64,000 bases of DNA from Pseudomonas chlororaphis (GCF_003731765.1 NZ_MOAL01000004.1:2232001-2296000); one strand, 5' to 3'; counted from the stretch's first letter, positions 46,510 to 56,026 are shown. Notes: generated by a model not told the origin, from the letters alone. Numbers and translations are program-made.

Positions 46510-47985
46510 TCAGAACGGATAGGCCGGCGGAGTGTTTTTCACCGTGACCCATTGCCATTGGCTGTACTCGTCCCAGTCCGCCGGGCCGCCGACGCTGCCG
46601 CCATTGCCCGAGGCGCCACGCCCGCCGAAGGGGTTGACGCACTCGTCGGCCACGGTCTGGTCGTTGATGTGCAGCAACCCGCACTGCAGGCGTTCGCCGA
46701 TGGCCATGGCGCGGCCCACCGACGGCGAAATCACCGCGGCAGCCAGGCCGTATTCAGTGCGGTTGGCCAACTCGATGGCTTCTTCATCGCTGGCAAAACT
46801 CACCACCGTGGCCACCGGGCCGAACACTTCGTCTTCGAAGGCGCGCATGCCCGGGCGCACACCGCTGAGCACCGTCGGCTGATAGAACAGGCCGTGGGAC
46901 TCGCCCCCCGCTTCCAGGCGCGCGCCGGCGTCCAGGGTGTCCCTGACAATCTGCTCCACCCGCTGCAACTGCCGGGCGTTGATCAACGGCCCCAGGGCGG
47001 CCTCGCCCCGTGCGGCATTGCCCACGGTCAGGGCCCGGGCCTTATCCACCAGCTTGCGCGTCAGGGCGGCGGCGATAGATTCATGCACCAGGATCAAGCC
47101 ACTGGCCATGCAGATCTGCCCCTGGTGCAGCCAGGCGCCCCAGGCGGCATTGCTGGCGGCCAGGTCCAGATCGGCGTCTTCAAGAATGATCAGCGGGTTC
47201 TTGCCGCCCAACTCCAGGGCGACCTTTTTCAGATGCCGCCCGGCCACCTCGGCCACTTTGCGCCCGGCGCCGGTGGAGCCGGTAAAGGCGATCATCCGCA
47301 CATTGGGGTCACGACACAGCGCCTCGCCGGCATCCGCCGCCCCCGGCAACACCTGCAACAGGCCCTTGGGCAAGCCGGCGGCCTCGAACAAACGGGCAAT
47401 CAGCAAGCCGCCGCTGATGGGGGTCTGCGGGTCGGGTTTGAGCACCACTGCATTACCCGCCGCCAGGGCCGGGGCCACCGAACGCAAGGACAGGATCAGC
47501 GGGAAATTGAACGGCGAGATCACCCCGACCACGCCGTGGGGCTGGCGCCGCGCATAGGACAAGCGCCCCGCTTCGCTGGGCAACACCAAGCCGTGGGGCT
47601 GGGACAGCAACCCTGCCGCCTGGTGCAGCAACACAATGGCTTCGCGCACTTCATGCTCACCCTTGAACAGCGCGCCGCCGGTTTCCCGAGCGACGTACAG
47701 GGCCAGTTCGTCGAAAGATTGCTGGGCCCAGCCAGCCGCTTTGCGGAATACCTCGGCACGCTGGCGTGGTCCCAGGGCCGCCCAGGCCGGCTGAGCCAGG
47801 GACGCTGCACGGCAAGCGGCAGCAATATCGGCCGGGTCGGCCATAGCGCTGTGCATCAGCACCTCGCCGGTCGCCGGCTCGATCACCGCTTGCACCGGGG
47901 CCGACCCGGGCACCCAGTCGCCATTGAACAGGCATTGGGACTCAAGGGCCCGCCGCAGAAATTGAGGGGTTTCAGACACAGACAT
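46510..47985 (-). CDS. Aromatic aldehyde dehydrogenase (coniferaldehyde/benzaldehyde type)
   Basis: A 491-residue aldehyde dehydrogenase with Glu in ALELGGKNPLIIL and the catalytic Cys in LHQGQICMASGLI, and SPFNFPLILSLRSVAPALAAGN in the cofactor region. It resembles benzaldehyde dehydrogenases more than the shorter CalB-type coniferyl-aldehyde dehydrogenases. With the coniferyl-alcohol dehydrogenase next to it, coniferaldehyde to ferulate is the likely step, feeding the ferulate pathway 20 kb away. The start at 47985 has a GGGAG site and a sigma-54 promoter lies 76-90 nt upstream. Confidence 0.85.
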   Translation of the reverse strand: MSVSETPQFLRRALESQCLFNGDWVPGSAPVQAVIEPATGEVLMHSAMADPADIAAACRAASLAQPAWAALGPRQRAEVFRKAAGWAQQSFDELALYVARETGGALFKGEHEVREAIVLLHQAAGLLSQPHGLVLPSEAGRLSYARRQPHGVVGVISPFNFPLILSLRSVAPALAAGNAVVLKPDPQTPISGGLLIARLFEAAGLPKGLLQVLPGAADAGEALCRDPNVRMIAFTGSTGAGRKVAEVAGRHLKKVALELGGKNPLIILEDADLDLAASNAAWGAWLHQGQICMASGLILVHESIAAALTRKLVDKARALTVGNAARGEAALGPLINARQLQRVEQIVRDTLDAGARLEAGGESHGLFYQPTVLSGVRPGMRAFEDEVFGPVATVVSFASDEEAIELANRTEYGLAAAVISPSVGRAMAIGERLQCGLLHINDQTVADECVNPFGGRGASGNGGSVGGPADWDEYSQWQWVTVKNTPPAYPF

Positions 47986-48060
47986 TGCACACTCCCGGTT
48001 CTTGTAATTGTCTTCGTCGTCGCGGCCCCAAGGGCTCACACAACGCCGTACCAGGCCTTG

Positions 48061-48075
48061 AGCAAGGGCTGTGCC
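48061..48075 (-). promoter_or_regulatory. Sigma-54 promoter of the aldehyde dehydrogenase operon
   Basis: On the minus strand the sequence is GGCAC-N5-TTGCT (complement of 48071-48075 and 48061-48065), with the -24 GG and -12 GC elements correctly spaced. The divergent gene encodes a sigma-54-dependent activator, which makes the assignment stronger. Confidence 0.65.
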
Positions 48076-48200
48076 GGTTTCGCCACGGCGCTTGCAGATG
48101 ACACGCCGACCGCTCTACCTCAAGCCTTTGCACGATGGAACCAGTGACTCATCGCCCGTCCCGGGTGACCCCTGCGACGGCCGCGCTTGTTCAATTGATA

Positions 48201-48219
48201 AAGTTATGTTTAATAACTA
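48201..48219. promoter_or_regulatory. Ferulate-operator-like dyad upstream of the XylR-type gene
   Basis: AAGTTATGTTTAATAACTA contains the perfect dyad AGTTAT-N5-ATAACT and matches the ech operator TAGTTATGTCAATTAACTA at 15 of 19 positions. It lies 47 nt before the activator's start, where a repressor could control it. Confidence 0.5.
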
Positions 48220-48265
48220 TCTCACCAATTGCTCATATCGATCACTGCGTTCCAGGGGCATCACA

Positions 48266-50029
48266 ATGACAACTCCCCACTGCCCGCTGCCCGACCACCA
48301 GGTGGCCAGCGAACCCTACCGCCCACGGGGCGACAGCAGCGAACTCAGCGCCAGCAGCTCACCGACACCGGCCGAACTCAATGACTGCCTGTTTTTCTCC
48401 CCCGACGACGGGCGCATCTGGCTCAACGACCAGCGCATGCTGTTGCTGCACAGCTCATCCTTTGGTGCCCTGCGCCGAGAGATCATCGAACGCCAGGGCC
48501 TGGAGCAGGCGCGCGGGCTGTTCACCCGCACCGGCTATGCCTCCGGGGCGCGGGATGCGCGGCTGATCCGTGAGCGCTGGCCCCAGGCCGATGCGGCGGC
48601 GGTGTTTCGCGCCGGCACCCACCTGCACAGCCTGGAAGGCATGACCAAGGTCGAGCCGCTGCACTTCAAGTTCGACGCCGACTCGGGCTTCTACGAAGGC
48701 GAGTTCCTCTGGCACCACTCCTGCGAAGCCGACGAACACGTGGCCGCCTACGGCATCGGCCAGGACCCGGTGTGCTGGACCGAGCTGGGCTACGCCATCG
48801 GTTTCGTCAGTTGCCTGTTTGGCCAGATGGTGATTTTCCGCGAGGTGGAATGCCGCGGCATGGGCCACGCCAACTGCCGGGTGCTGGGCAAGACCGCCGC
48901 CCAGTGGGGCGATGTCGAGCAGGACCTCAGCTACCTGAATGTCTCGCCGCTGCCGGCGCTGGCCGCCCCGGTCCCAGCGGCCAAACCATCCGCCGTCATC
49001 GCCCCGGCCTCCAGCCAGCAGCCGCTGATCGGCACCAGCGCAGCGTTCAATGCCGCCACCCAAGCCCTGCAGCGCGTGGCGGCGACCCCGGCCACGGTGC
49101 TGATCAGCGGCGAATCCGGCGTGGGCAAGGAACTCTTCGCCCGCCAACTGCACCAACTCAGTCAGCGCCGGGCCGGGCCCTTTATCGCCCTTAACTGTGC
49201 GGCGATCCCCGACAACCTGATGGAGGCCGAACTGTTCGGCGTCGAGCGCGGCGCCTTCACCGGCGCCACCCACTCGCGGCCCGGGCGCTTTGAGCGGGCC
49301 CAGGGCGGCACCTTGTTCCTGGATGAAATCACCTGCCTGAGCCTGGCCGGTCAAGGCAAGCTGCTGCGTGCCCTGCAAGAGCGGGAAATCGAACGGGTCG
49401 GCGGCGGCCACGGGATTGCCGTGGACGTGCGGGTGGTGGCGGCCACCAACATTGATTTGCGTAAAGCGGTGGCCGACGGCGAGTTTCGCGCCGACCTGTT
49501 CTACCGCCTCAACGTCTACCCCATCGCCCTGCCGCCCCTGCGCGAGCGCCGCGATGACATTCCGCTGCTGATCAACGCCTTTCTCCAGCGCTATTGCCAC
49601 GAGTACGCGCGCACCCCGGCCGGGCTGACCATGCGTGCCCTGAAGGTGCTGCTGCGTTATGACTTTGCCGGCAACGTGCGGGAACTGCAGAACCTGATCG
49701 AACGGGGCCTGATCGCCAGCGAAGACGGCCAGGCGATTGACCTGGTGCACCTGTTTCGCAATGAACCTTTACCCGAAGAGGCTTACTCCCTGGATGATCA
49801 TGGCAGCCTGTCCCTGGCCCAAGGGGCAAGCGATCAGGCCCAGGCGACGCTGCTCGACAGCCTGAATCAGCGCGACCCGGACTTCTCCATCGACGGCCTG
49901 GAGTCACGGCTGATCAACGAGGCCCTGGAAAAAAGCGCCGGCAACCTGGCCGCCGCCGCCCGTTTGCTGGGTCTGAGCCGGGCGCAGTTTGCCTACCGCT
50001 TGAAGAAGCACCAGCGCGCCGAGGCCTGA
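48266..50029 (+). CDS. XylR/DmpR-type sigma-54-dependent activator
   Basis: A 587-residue regulator. Residues about 35-145 match the XylR_N sensor, about 150-215 the V4R domain ([27 protein letters not shown], two blocks; [17 protein letters not shown]), then an AAA+ domain with Walker A GESGVGKE near 281, the sigma-54 contact loop GAFTGA near 328, and a Fis-type helix-turn-helix at the C-terminus ([19 protein letters not shown]). It binds an aromatic effector directly and activates sigma-54 promoters such as the one at 48061-48075. ATG 48266 follows an AGGGG site; upstream in-frame codons to 48071 overlap the divergent promoter. Confidence 0.9.
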   Translation: MTTPHCPLPDHQVASEPYRPRGDSSELSASSSPTPAELNDCLFFSPDDGRIWLNDQRMLLLHSSSFGALRREIIERQGLEQARGLFTRTGYASGARDARLIRERWPQADAAAVFRAGTHLHSLEGMTKVEPLHFKFDADSGFYEGEFLWHHSCEADEHVAAYGIGQDPVCWTELGYAIGFVSCLFGQMVIFREVECRGMGHANCRVLGKTAAQWGDVEQDLSYLNVSPLPALAAPVPAAKPSAVIAPASSQQPLIGTSAAFNAATQALQRVAATPATVLISGESGVGKELFARQLHQLSQRRAGPFIALNCAAIPDNLMEAELFGVERGAFTGATHSRPGRFERAQGGTLFLDEITCLSLAGQGKLLRALQEREIERVGGGHGIAVDVRVVAATNIDLRKAVADGEFRADLFYRLNVYPIALPPLRERRDDIPLLINAFLQRYCHEYARTPAGLTMRALKVLLRYDFAGNVRELQNLIERGLIASEDGQAIDLVHLFRNEPLPEEAYSLDDHGSLSLAQGASDQAQATLLDSLNQRDPDFSIDGLESRLINEALEKSAGNLAAAARLLGLSRAQFAYRLKKHQRAEA

Positions 50030-50068
50030 AGCGTTGGCCGGGCCTGGCGCCCGGCCATGAGGCAGGGT

Positions 50069-51076
50069 TTAGAAGCTCAGGCAGATTTTCCCCAGGTGCG
50101 CCCCCGAGGCTTCATGGGCGAAGGCCTTGGCGATGTCGTCGAGGGCAAAGGTGCTGTCGATCACCGGCTTGATGCCGGTGGCTTCCAGGCCACGAATCAT
50201 CTCCAACTGGTGCTGGCGGCTGCCGACAATCAGCCCTTGCAGGCGTTGTTGCTTGGCCATCAGCGCTGCGGTGGGCACCGGACCGGCCCAGCCGGTGAGC
50301 ACGCCAATCAGGGCAATGTGCCCGCCGATGCGGCACGCCGTGATGGACTGCGGCAAGGTGCCCGGGCCACCGACCTCCACCACATGATCGACGCCTCGAC
50401 CACCTGTGAGTTTCAGCACTTCGGCGCCCCACTCCGGCTGCTGGCGATAGTTGATCGTGTGGTCAGCCCCCAACTCACGCACCCGCGCCAGCTTCTCATC
50501 GGAGGATGAGGTCGCGATCACCGTCGCCCCCATGGCCTTGGCCAATTGCAGGGCGAAGATCGACACCCCACCGGTGCCCAGTACCAGTACGCTGTCCCCG
50601 GCCTTGAGGCCGCCGTCCACCACCAGAGCACGCCAAGCGGTGAGCCCGGCGGTGGTCAGGGTCGCGGCCTCGGCGTGGCTGTAGCCGGCCGGCGCGCGGG
50701 TGAACCAGTGGCTGGCCTGCACCACCACTTCCCGGGCGTAACCGTCAACGCCGTCGCCCGGGGTGGTGCTGAAGTCGGCAATGGCCGCACCGCCGTCATG
50801 CCAATGCGGGAAGAAACACGACACCACGTGGTCACCCACCTGAAACTCGCTGACACCCGCGCCCACGGCTTCCACCACCCCGGCGCCGTCCGCCATGGGA
50901 ATGCGGCCATCAGCGGTGGGCAGGGCCCCGGTTACCACCGCGTAATCGTGGAAGTTCAGCGAACAGGCATGCAGGCGCACACGGATCTGCCCGGCACCGG
51001 GTTGGCCCGGGTCGGGCAGCTCGACGCTGTGCAGGTTGTCCAGGGTCGCGGGCAAGCTGAGCTTGATGGCTTTCAT
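50069..51076 (-). CDS. NAD(P)-dependent alcohol dehydrogenase/quinone reductase (MDR family)
   Basis: A 335-residue medium-chain dehydrogenase. It has LNFHDYAVVTG (catalytic zinc Cys replaced, as in the zinc-independent branch), GADGAGVVEAVGAGV-like MADGAGVVEAVG, the cofactor motif VLGTGGVSIFALQLAKAMGA and VDHVVEVGGPGTLPQS. Substrate unknown. It follows the XylR-type gene in convergent orientation and is not clearly part of the aromatic operon. Confidence 0.8.
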   Translation of the reverse strand: MKAIKLSLPATLDNLHSVELPDPGQPGAGQIRVRLHACSLNFHDYAVVTGALPTADGRIPMADGAGVVEAVGAGVSEFQVGDHVVSCFFPHWHDGGAAIADFSTTPGDGVDGYAREVVVQASHWFTRAPAGYSHAEAATLTTAGLTAWRALVVDGGLKAGDSVLVLGTGGVSIFALQLAKAMGATVIATSSSDEKLARVRELGADHTINYRQQPEWGAEVLKLTGGRGVDHVVEVGGPGTLPQSITACRIGGHIALIGVLTGWAGPVPTAALMAKQQRLQGLIVGSRQHQLEMIRGLEATGIKPVIDSTFALDDIAKAFAHEASGAHLGKICLSF

Positions 51077-51174
51077 AAGAAGGGTCTCCGGCAGGCTGAA
51101 ATAAAACCGGCGTCCAGCATAAGAGCGCGTCCGCTCCAGTGCAAAGACGCCGGCCTTGAAGGCGGGTCAGGCCA

Positions 51175-52029
51175 TCAACCGCGCAGGGCGACGGCCACCG
51201 CGTCGGCGATCGGTGTGGTCGCACGACCGATCAAGCGGCTCAGTTGCCGGCCTTCATCGAACAAGGCGCCATGGGCGGCAGCGGCATCCGAATCGGCCAG
51301 CAACTCGGCCACGAACCCCGGCAATCCTAGGCCCAGCAGCGCCGCCTGGAAATCATCCTTTGGCAGGTCCTGGTAAACCACCGGCCGGCCTGATTGACGG
51401 GCCACTTCGGCGGCGAGTTCGCTGAGGGTGTAGGCGCTGTCACCGGCCAACTCATGGACCTGGCCGGCCTGGTCGTCGCGGGTCAGAACCACGGCGGCGG
51501 CCTCGGCGTAATCGGCGCGGCTGGCCGAAGCAATGCGCCCATTGCCGGCACTGCCCATCAGCGCCCCATGCTCCACCGCCGGGCCTACCCCCGCGGTGTA
51601 GTTCTCGTGGTACCAGCCATTGCGCAGCAGCACGTAATCCAGGCCCGACGCCGCCAGGGCCTGTTCGGTCTGCACGTGTTCGGCGGCCAGGCCCAGGCTC
51701 GAGGTGTCGGCGCGCAGCACGCTGGTGTAGGCCAGCAGTTGCACCCCGGCCGCCTTGGCGGCGTCGATCACCACCTGGTGCTGGGCCAAGCGCTGGCCGA
51801 TGGCATTGGAGGAAATCAGCAGCAAGCGCTCAACCCCCTGCAAGGCACTGGCCCAACTCTGTGGCTGGTCGTAATCGGCCTGGCGCACGGTCACGCCTTT
51901 GGCTTGCAGGTCCTGGGCCTTCAACGGGTCACGCACCAGGGCCAACAGCTCACTGGCCGGCACCCGTTGCAGCAGCGCCTCGACCACCAGACGGCCCAAT
52001 TGGCCGGTTGCACCTGTTATCGCAATCAT
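51175..52029 (-). CDS. qorB: QorB/YtfG-like NAD(P)H quinone oxidoreductase
   Basis: A 284-residue NmrA-like protein: cofactor loop ITGATGQLGRLVV at the N-terminus, YTSVLRADTSSLGLAAEH and YVLLRNGWYHENY, as in E. coli YtfG (QOR2). It reduces quinones with NADPH. It is divergent from an HxlR regulator, the same arrangement as ytfG-ytfH in enterobacteria. Confidence 0.85.
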   Translation of the reverse strand: MIAITGATGQLGRLVVEALLQRVPASELLALVRDPLKAQDLQAKGVTVRQADYDQPQSWASALQGVERLLLISSNAIGQRLAQHQVVIDAAKAAGVQLLAYTSVLRADTSSLGLAAEHVQTEQALAASGLDYVLLRNGWYHENYTAGVGPAVEHGALMGSAGNGRIASASRADYAEAAAVVLTRDDQAGQVHELAGDSAYTLSELAAEVARQSGRPVVYQDLPKDDFQAALLGLGLPGFVAELLADSDAAAAHGALFDEGRQLSRLIGRATTPIADAVAVALRG

Positions 52030-52056
52030 CGGAAAAATCCTTGCCTGTAAAAGAAT

Positions 52057-52091
52057 GAGCGCTCACCCTAGCGCTCTAACTAACTTTTAGT
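52057..52091. promoter_or_regulatory. Two palindromes between qorB and the HxlR gene
   Basis: GAGCGCT-N6-AGCGCTC (52057-52076) and ACTAA-CTT-TTAGT (52079-52091). The second resembles the short dyads bound by HxlR/YodB-type redox regulators. Probable shared operator of the divergent pair. Confidence 0.5.
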
Positions 52092-52116
52092 AAGTACGTA
52101 CAAAAAGGTAAGTGTC

Positions 52117-52521
52117 ATGACCCTCCCCCAAGCCCCTGCCTCGCCCTTGTCCGCCAAATTGCGCCGCGGCGAGCTGCTGGATGCGCACTGCCCCTCCCGT
52201 GAAGTGCTCAAGCACATGACCAATCGCTGGGGCGTGCTGGTGCTGGTCATCCTCATCAGCGGCACCCAGCGTTTCAGCGACCTGCGGCGCAAGATCGGCG
52301 GCGTCAGCGAGAAAATGCTCGCCCAGACCCTGCAAGGCCTGGAGGGGGATGGGCTGATCCATCGCGAGTCGCTGCCGGTGGTGCCGCCCCACGTGCAGTA
52401 CAGCCTCACGCCCCTGGGCCGGGAAGCCGCGGTGCGGGTCGAAGCCCTGGTGGACTGGATCGAAGAACAACTGCCGGCCATCATGCAGATCCGCCGCGAC
52501 AAGGCCCTGGTTCAGTCGTAG
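52117..52521 (+). CDS. HxlR-family regulator (YtfH-like)
   Basis: A 134-residue winged-helix protein with the HxlR pattern: CPSREVLKHMTNRWGVLVLVIL (Cys25 at the usual redox-sensing position near the N-terminus), RFSDLRRKIGGVSEKMLAQTLQGLEGDGLI in two blocks, and PPHVQYSLTPLG. It probably represses qorB and itself until the Cys is modified by quinones or oxidants. Confidence 0.85.
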   Translation: MTLPQAPASPLSAKLRRGELLDAHCPSREVLKHMTNRWGVLVLVILISGTQRFSDLRRKIGGVSEKMLAQTLQGLEGDGLIHRESLPVVPPHVQYSLTPLGREAAVRVEALVDWIEEQLPAIMQIRRDKALVQS

Positions 52522-52630
52522 GCACCGCGCCAAGGGCTCAAACACCGGCTTTACAGAGACCGGCGCCTGGGCCAAAGTTCGCCACCGCGCGCGACGCAGC
52601 GCCTGCCCCCTGCTTGCCAAGGATGCCCCC

Positions 52631-53884
52631 ATGGACTGGAACGACCTGCAAAACGCCCTGTTCGACAGCGCCCGAGCGGCCCTCGACACCCTGCTGGAGC
52701 AGGGCATCCCCGCGCCCTACGCCGTAGCGTTCCATGCCAGCTACCGCGAAGAAGAGCGGGTGATCGACCTGCCCTCCCTCGCCGTCAGCAGCGCCGCGAC
52801 CCTGGAGGACGATCACGGCCCGGAACAGCCCGGGGACATCAGCGGCGTACGCTGGAACCCTGCCGATTGGCGCTGGGACTGGGAACTGGATGACTACGCC
52901 AACCCGGCGCTACAGGCCTGGGACTTGCCTTTGCAGAACGAGGCCAACCGCGCCGGCCCGCAGCATTGGCAGGCGGTCGAAGCGCAGTTCGTCGATTGCG
53001 TGGTCCAGGCCGCACGGGCCTTGCGCGAGCACTACAAGGACGATCCCCGGGTGGATCCACACTTTGTGGCCTTGTTCCATGACTTCAATGATGAGGTGGG
53101 CCTGGCCCGGGCCAGCCTGACCGCTGAACTCTTTGCCTGGCACTTCCCCGAAGAAGTCGCCAAAGACCGCCTGCGCGAAGAGATCGCCGCCTTGCCCCAC
53201 GCCGAGCAGGTGAGCTTTTACCTGGACCGCCTGCAGCGTGTGCACAGCATCAGCTCCGAAGAGGCCCAAGCCTGGTTGATCGCCCAAGGCGCCCGAGCCA
53301 GCAGCGCCTTGATCGAACGGCTGCACACGGTCAAGGACGCCTACGCTATCGCACGCATCCTCGGCCTGGCCGGGCATGCCGACGCAGCAGTGATCGAGGC
53401 GCTGCGCCAGCGCCTGGGCAACGCCAAGGAACAACCGACCCGCCATTGGTGCGCCCGGGCCCTGGCCTGTCTGGGTGATGTGGCGTGGTTGCTGGAGCAA
53501 GCCGATGACATCGCGGTCGAAGGGCTGTGTGCGCCCCTGAGCGCCCTCAGTGATCAGCGTGCCCAGCCGGCGCCCCTGGACTACTCCGCGCTGATCACCC
53601 TGCTCGAACAACGCCCGGGCCTCACCGCTGACGTGGAGGAAGCACTCAAGCCCGGCCGTTCGTTCATCACCCTCAACGATCAGGACCTGCCCCAGGCCCT
53701 GCTCGGCCTGACGTCACCGCACCGGGTGATCCGGCGCCACGCCGCCTGCGTGCTGGATAACCGCTGGCTCAGCGAGGCTGCCCAGGCCGAGGCCATCCAG
53801 GGCTTGCTACGGGCCTTGCAGGATCAAGACGTGCGGGTTCGCGAACTGGCGCAGTTGAGCCTCGAAGGCTTGCGTCACTGCTGA
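52631..53884 (+). CDS. DUF4303-like protein with HEAT-type repeats
   Basis: A 417-residue soluble protein. The first 180 residues (MDWNDLQNALFDSARAALDTLL; AVAFHASYREEERVIDLPSLA; WNPADWRWDW) resemble DUF4303. From about 250 onward there are helical repeats of HEAT type, for example SPHRVIRRHAACVLDNRWLS and LRALQDQDVRVRELAQLSLEGL. No enzymatic motif is seen and the function is unknown. It follows the HxlR gene by 109 nt and has no evident link to it. Confidence 0.65.
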   Translation: MDWNDLQNALFDSARAALDTLLEQGIPAPYAVAFHASYREEERVIDLPSLAVSSAATLEDDHGPEQPGDISGVRWNPADWRWDWELDDYANPALQAWDLPLQNEANRAGPQHWQAVEAQFVDCVVQAARALREHYKDDPRVDPHFVALFHDFNDEVGLARASLTAELFAWHFPEEVAKDRLREEIAALPHAEQVSFYLDRLQRVHSISSEEAQAWLIAQGARASSALIERLHTVKDAYAIARILGLAGHADAAVIEALRQRLGNAKEQPTRHWCARALACLGDVAWLLEQADDIAVEGLCAPLSALSDQRAQPAPLDYSALITLLEQRPGLTADVEEALKPGRSFITLNDQDLPQALLGLTSPHRVIRRHAACVLDNRWLSEAAQAEAIQGLLRALQDQDVRVRELAQLSLEGLRHC

Positions 53885-53892
53885 ACGGCTGC

Positions 53893-54846
53893 TCAAACGG
53901 GGCCGGGGCGCACAAAGCACTGCTCGATCACCGGTGCGCCCCACTGCTCCCCGGGCTGTTCCTGCACCAGGCTGAAGCCATTGGCTTCATACAGCCGACG
54001 CGCCACGTCCAGGCCCTTGAAGGTCCACAAACGCGTTGTCACAAAACCCTGTTGGTCGCAGAACGCCAGTGCCTCGGCCAACAGACGCTTGCCCAGGCCC
54101 CGGCCGTGGGCCGACTCATCGAGAATAAAGAAGCGCAGCGTCGCCTCCCCACCCTCGCCTTCACCGTCAATGGCAATCGAACCCAGCACCTGCTCGCCGT
54201 CCAAGGCCAACCACACCTGGTTGCGCGGGTTGTCGAGGCGCCCCGTCAATTGCGCCAGGCCTGTTGCCACCAGGCTTTCAAAAGGCTGTCCGAAACCGGC
54301 CTTGTGGGCGTAGTACGCGGCATGCATCTGGGTGATGTGGCCGACGATGCCCGGTCGATAACCGGCGACGATCTGCGCCGTCTCGGTAACCGGCAGGCCT
54401 TGCCCCAGGCGCTGGGCCTGCAACGCTCCGGCGTAATCGGCGATGCCCGTGCGCACCCGGTGTTGTTGCTCAGTGGTCAGGTGTTCCAGGGCGGCGCCGA
54501 CCTGGGCCCGGGCAAAAGCCTGGATCCCGTCCAGGGTGCCACGACCACTCGGCGTCAGGCGCAAGGTCTTGGAGCGGGCGTCATCCGGGTGGGGGATTTC
54601 CTCGATTTCACCGGCCTCCACCAGCTTGCGCAACAGGCGACTGACGCTGGATTTTTCCAGCCCCAGCAACTGCGCCAACTCGCCGCCCGTCAAGGTGCCG
54701 CGCTCGCCTATCTCCACCAGGGCATGCACCACCGACGGCGGGTAGTCGGTGGCCGCCAGGGTGCTGCGCATAAACCCCAGCTCGCGCACCATCAAACGCG
54801 ACGCCGAACGCAGTTGGTCGATCACAGCGTAAGGATGACTGGGCAT
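53893..54846 (-). CDS. MarR-GNAT fusion regulator/acetyltransferase
   Basis: A 317-residue protein with an N-terminal MarR winged helix (LTGGELAQLLGLEKSSVSRLLRKLVEAGEIEE in two blocks, PDDARSKTLRLTPSG) and a C-terminal GNAT acetyltransferase domain with the acetyl-CoA loop ESAHGRGLGKRLLAEAL. Start at 54846 after a GAGGTG site. Such fusions are common in Pseudomonas; the acetylated substrate is unknown. It is convergent with the DUF4303 gene (8-nt gap). Confidence 0.85.
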   Translation of the reverse strand: MPSHPYAVIDQLRSASRLMVRELGFMRSTLAATDYPPSVVHALVEIGERGTLTGGELAQLLGLEKSSVSRLLRKLVEAGEIEEIPHPDDARSKTLRLTPSGRGTLDGIQAFARAQVGAALEHLTTEQQHRVRTGIADYAGALQAQRLGQGLPVTETAQIVAGYRPGIVGHITQMHAAYYAHKAGFGQPFESLVATGLAQLTGRLDNPRNQVWLALDGEQVLGSIAIDGEGEGGEATLRFFILDESAHGRGLGKRLLAEALAFCDQQGFVTTRLWTFKGLDVARRLYEANGFSLVQEQPGEQWGAPVIEQCFVRPGPV

Positions 54847-55028
54847 GGCGGACACCTCGTAAAAATGATGATTAGTTGTACCGTGCAACCATATAGCCGT
54901 CAACCGCCCAGCATTTTGTAAAACATCCGCGCCCGCCCGCCGACGAAATCCATACGCGCGACCCTGACAGTTCTGTTAAAACGCGACATTGATCCCTCGG
55001 CGGTGACCCTCTTCATGACTGCACCTTC

Positions 55029-55967
55029 ATGACTGCATCCCTGCTCAAGCGCGCCGGTCGGCGCTGGCTTTCCCTGTTGTGCATGGCCGCCCTGCTGGTC
55101 GGCCTGCCCGTGGGTTGCGCGGTGCTGCAACACAAGGAACGCGAACTGCTGTTTCGCATCGAGCCCGGCACCGCCGGCTGGTATCGCGGCCTGCCCAAGA
55201 GCGTCCAGGAACTGGAGCTGACGCCGAAAAGCCTCAAGGCCGGGCAGAACATTCACGCCTGGTGGTGGCCCGCCGCCCGCGCCGACGCACCGGCCATCCT
55301 CTACTTGCACGGGGTGCGCTGGAACCTCACCGGGCAGCTGTTTCGCATCGAACAACTGCATGCCCTGGGCTACTCGGTGCTGGCCATCGATTACCGCGGC
55401 TTTGGCAAAAGCCACGGCGACCTGCCCTCGGAACGCACCGTTTACGAAGACGCACGCATCGCCTGGGAACGCTTCCAGCAACTGCAGCCCAACCCGGAGA
55501 AACGCCTGATCTACGGCCACTCCCTGGGCGGCGCCGTGGCCGTGGACCTGGCCGCCGAACTGGGCAACAAGGCGCGCCAGCAAGGCACGCCCATCCCAGC
55601 TCGCGGGCTGATCATCGAGTCCACCTTCACCTCCCTGGGGGACGCCGCCGCAGCCGTGGCCAAAACGTCGCTGCCAGTTCGCTGGCTGCTGTCGCAGAAA
55701 TTCGACTCCCTGGACAAGATCCGCGACATCGGCATGCCGCTGCTGGTGGTCCACGGCCTGGACGACCGCTACGTACCCTCGCGCTTCAGCCAGCAACTGT
55801 TCAACGCCGCCCTGGAACCGAAAAAACTCCTGCTGGTGCCCGGCGCCACCCACAACAACAGCATGAACCTGGCGGGCAGCAGTTATCGACAGGCCATCGA
55901 CGCTCTGTTGCGAGCACGCCCCGCTAAAGTCGCGGGGCCCTCTGCGGTGCTGGCTCCAACCGGCTAA
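55029..55967 (+). CDS. Membrane-associated alpha/beta hydrolase
   Basis: A 312-residue hydrolase of the YfhR/BEM46 type with an N-terminal hydrophobic segment ending in LPVGC (Cys30, possible lipidation). The nucleophile elbow GHSLGG is near residue 164; the acid and His are likely in HGLDDRYVP and GATHNNSM. The oxyanion stretch is LYLHGVRWNLTG. Substrate unknown, probably an ester in the periplasm or at the membrane. Confidence 0.8.
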   Translation: MTASLLKRAGRRWLSLLCMAALLVGLPVGCAVLQHKERELLFRIEPGTAGWYRGLPKSVQELELTPKSLKAGQNIHAWWWPAARADAPAILYLHGVRWNLTGQLFRIEQLHALGYSVLAIDYRGFGKSHGDLPSERTVYEDARIAWERFQQLQPNPEKRLIYGHSLGGAVAVDLAAELGNKARQQGTPIPARGLIIESTFTSLGDAAAAVAKTSLPVRWLLSQKFDSLDKIRDIGMPLLVVHGLDDRYVPSRFSQQLFNAALEPKKLLLVPGATHNNSMNLAGSSYRQAIDALLRARPAKVAGPSAVLAPTG

Positions 55968-56008
55968 GGCGTCAGCCGCCCCGACGCCATCCCACCCAGG
56001 CGCCTCGC

Positions 56009-56026
56009 CCCGGTCACGCGACCGGG
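56009..56026 (+). terminator. Hairpin after the hydrolase gene
   Basis: CCCGGTC (56009-56015) pairs with GACCGGG (56020-56026) around ACGC, 42 nt after the stop. The T-tract is missing. Confidence 0.4.

Noticed and set aside
46552-48147. A 531-codon plus-strand frame opposite the aldehyde dehydrogenase
   Set aside because: It is antisense to a clear enzyme gene, His/Gln/Gly-rich without motifs.
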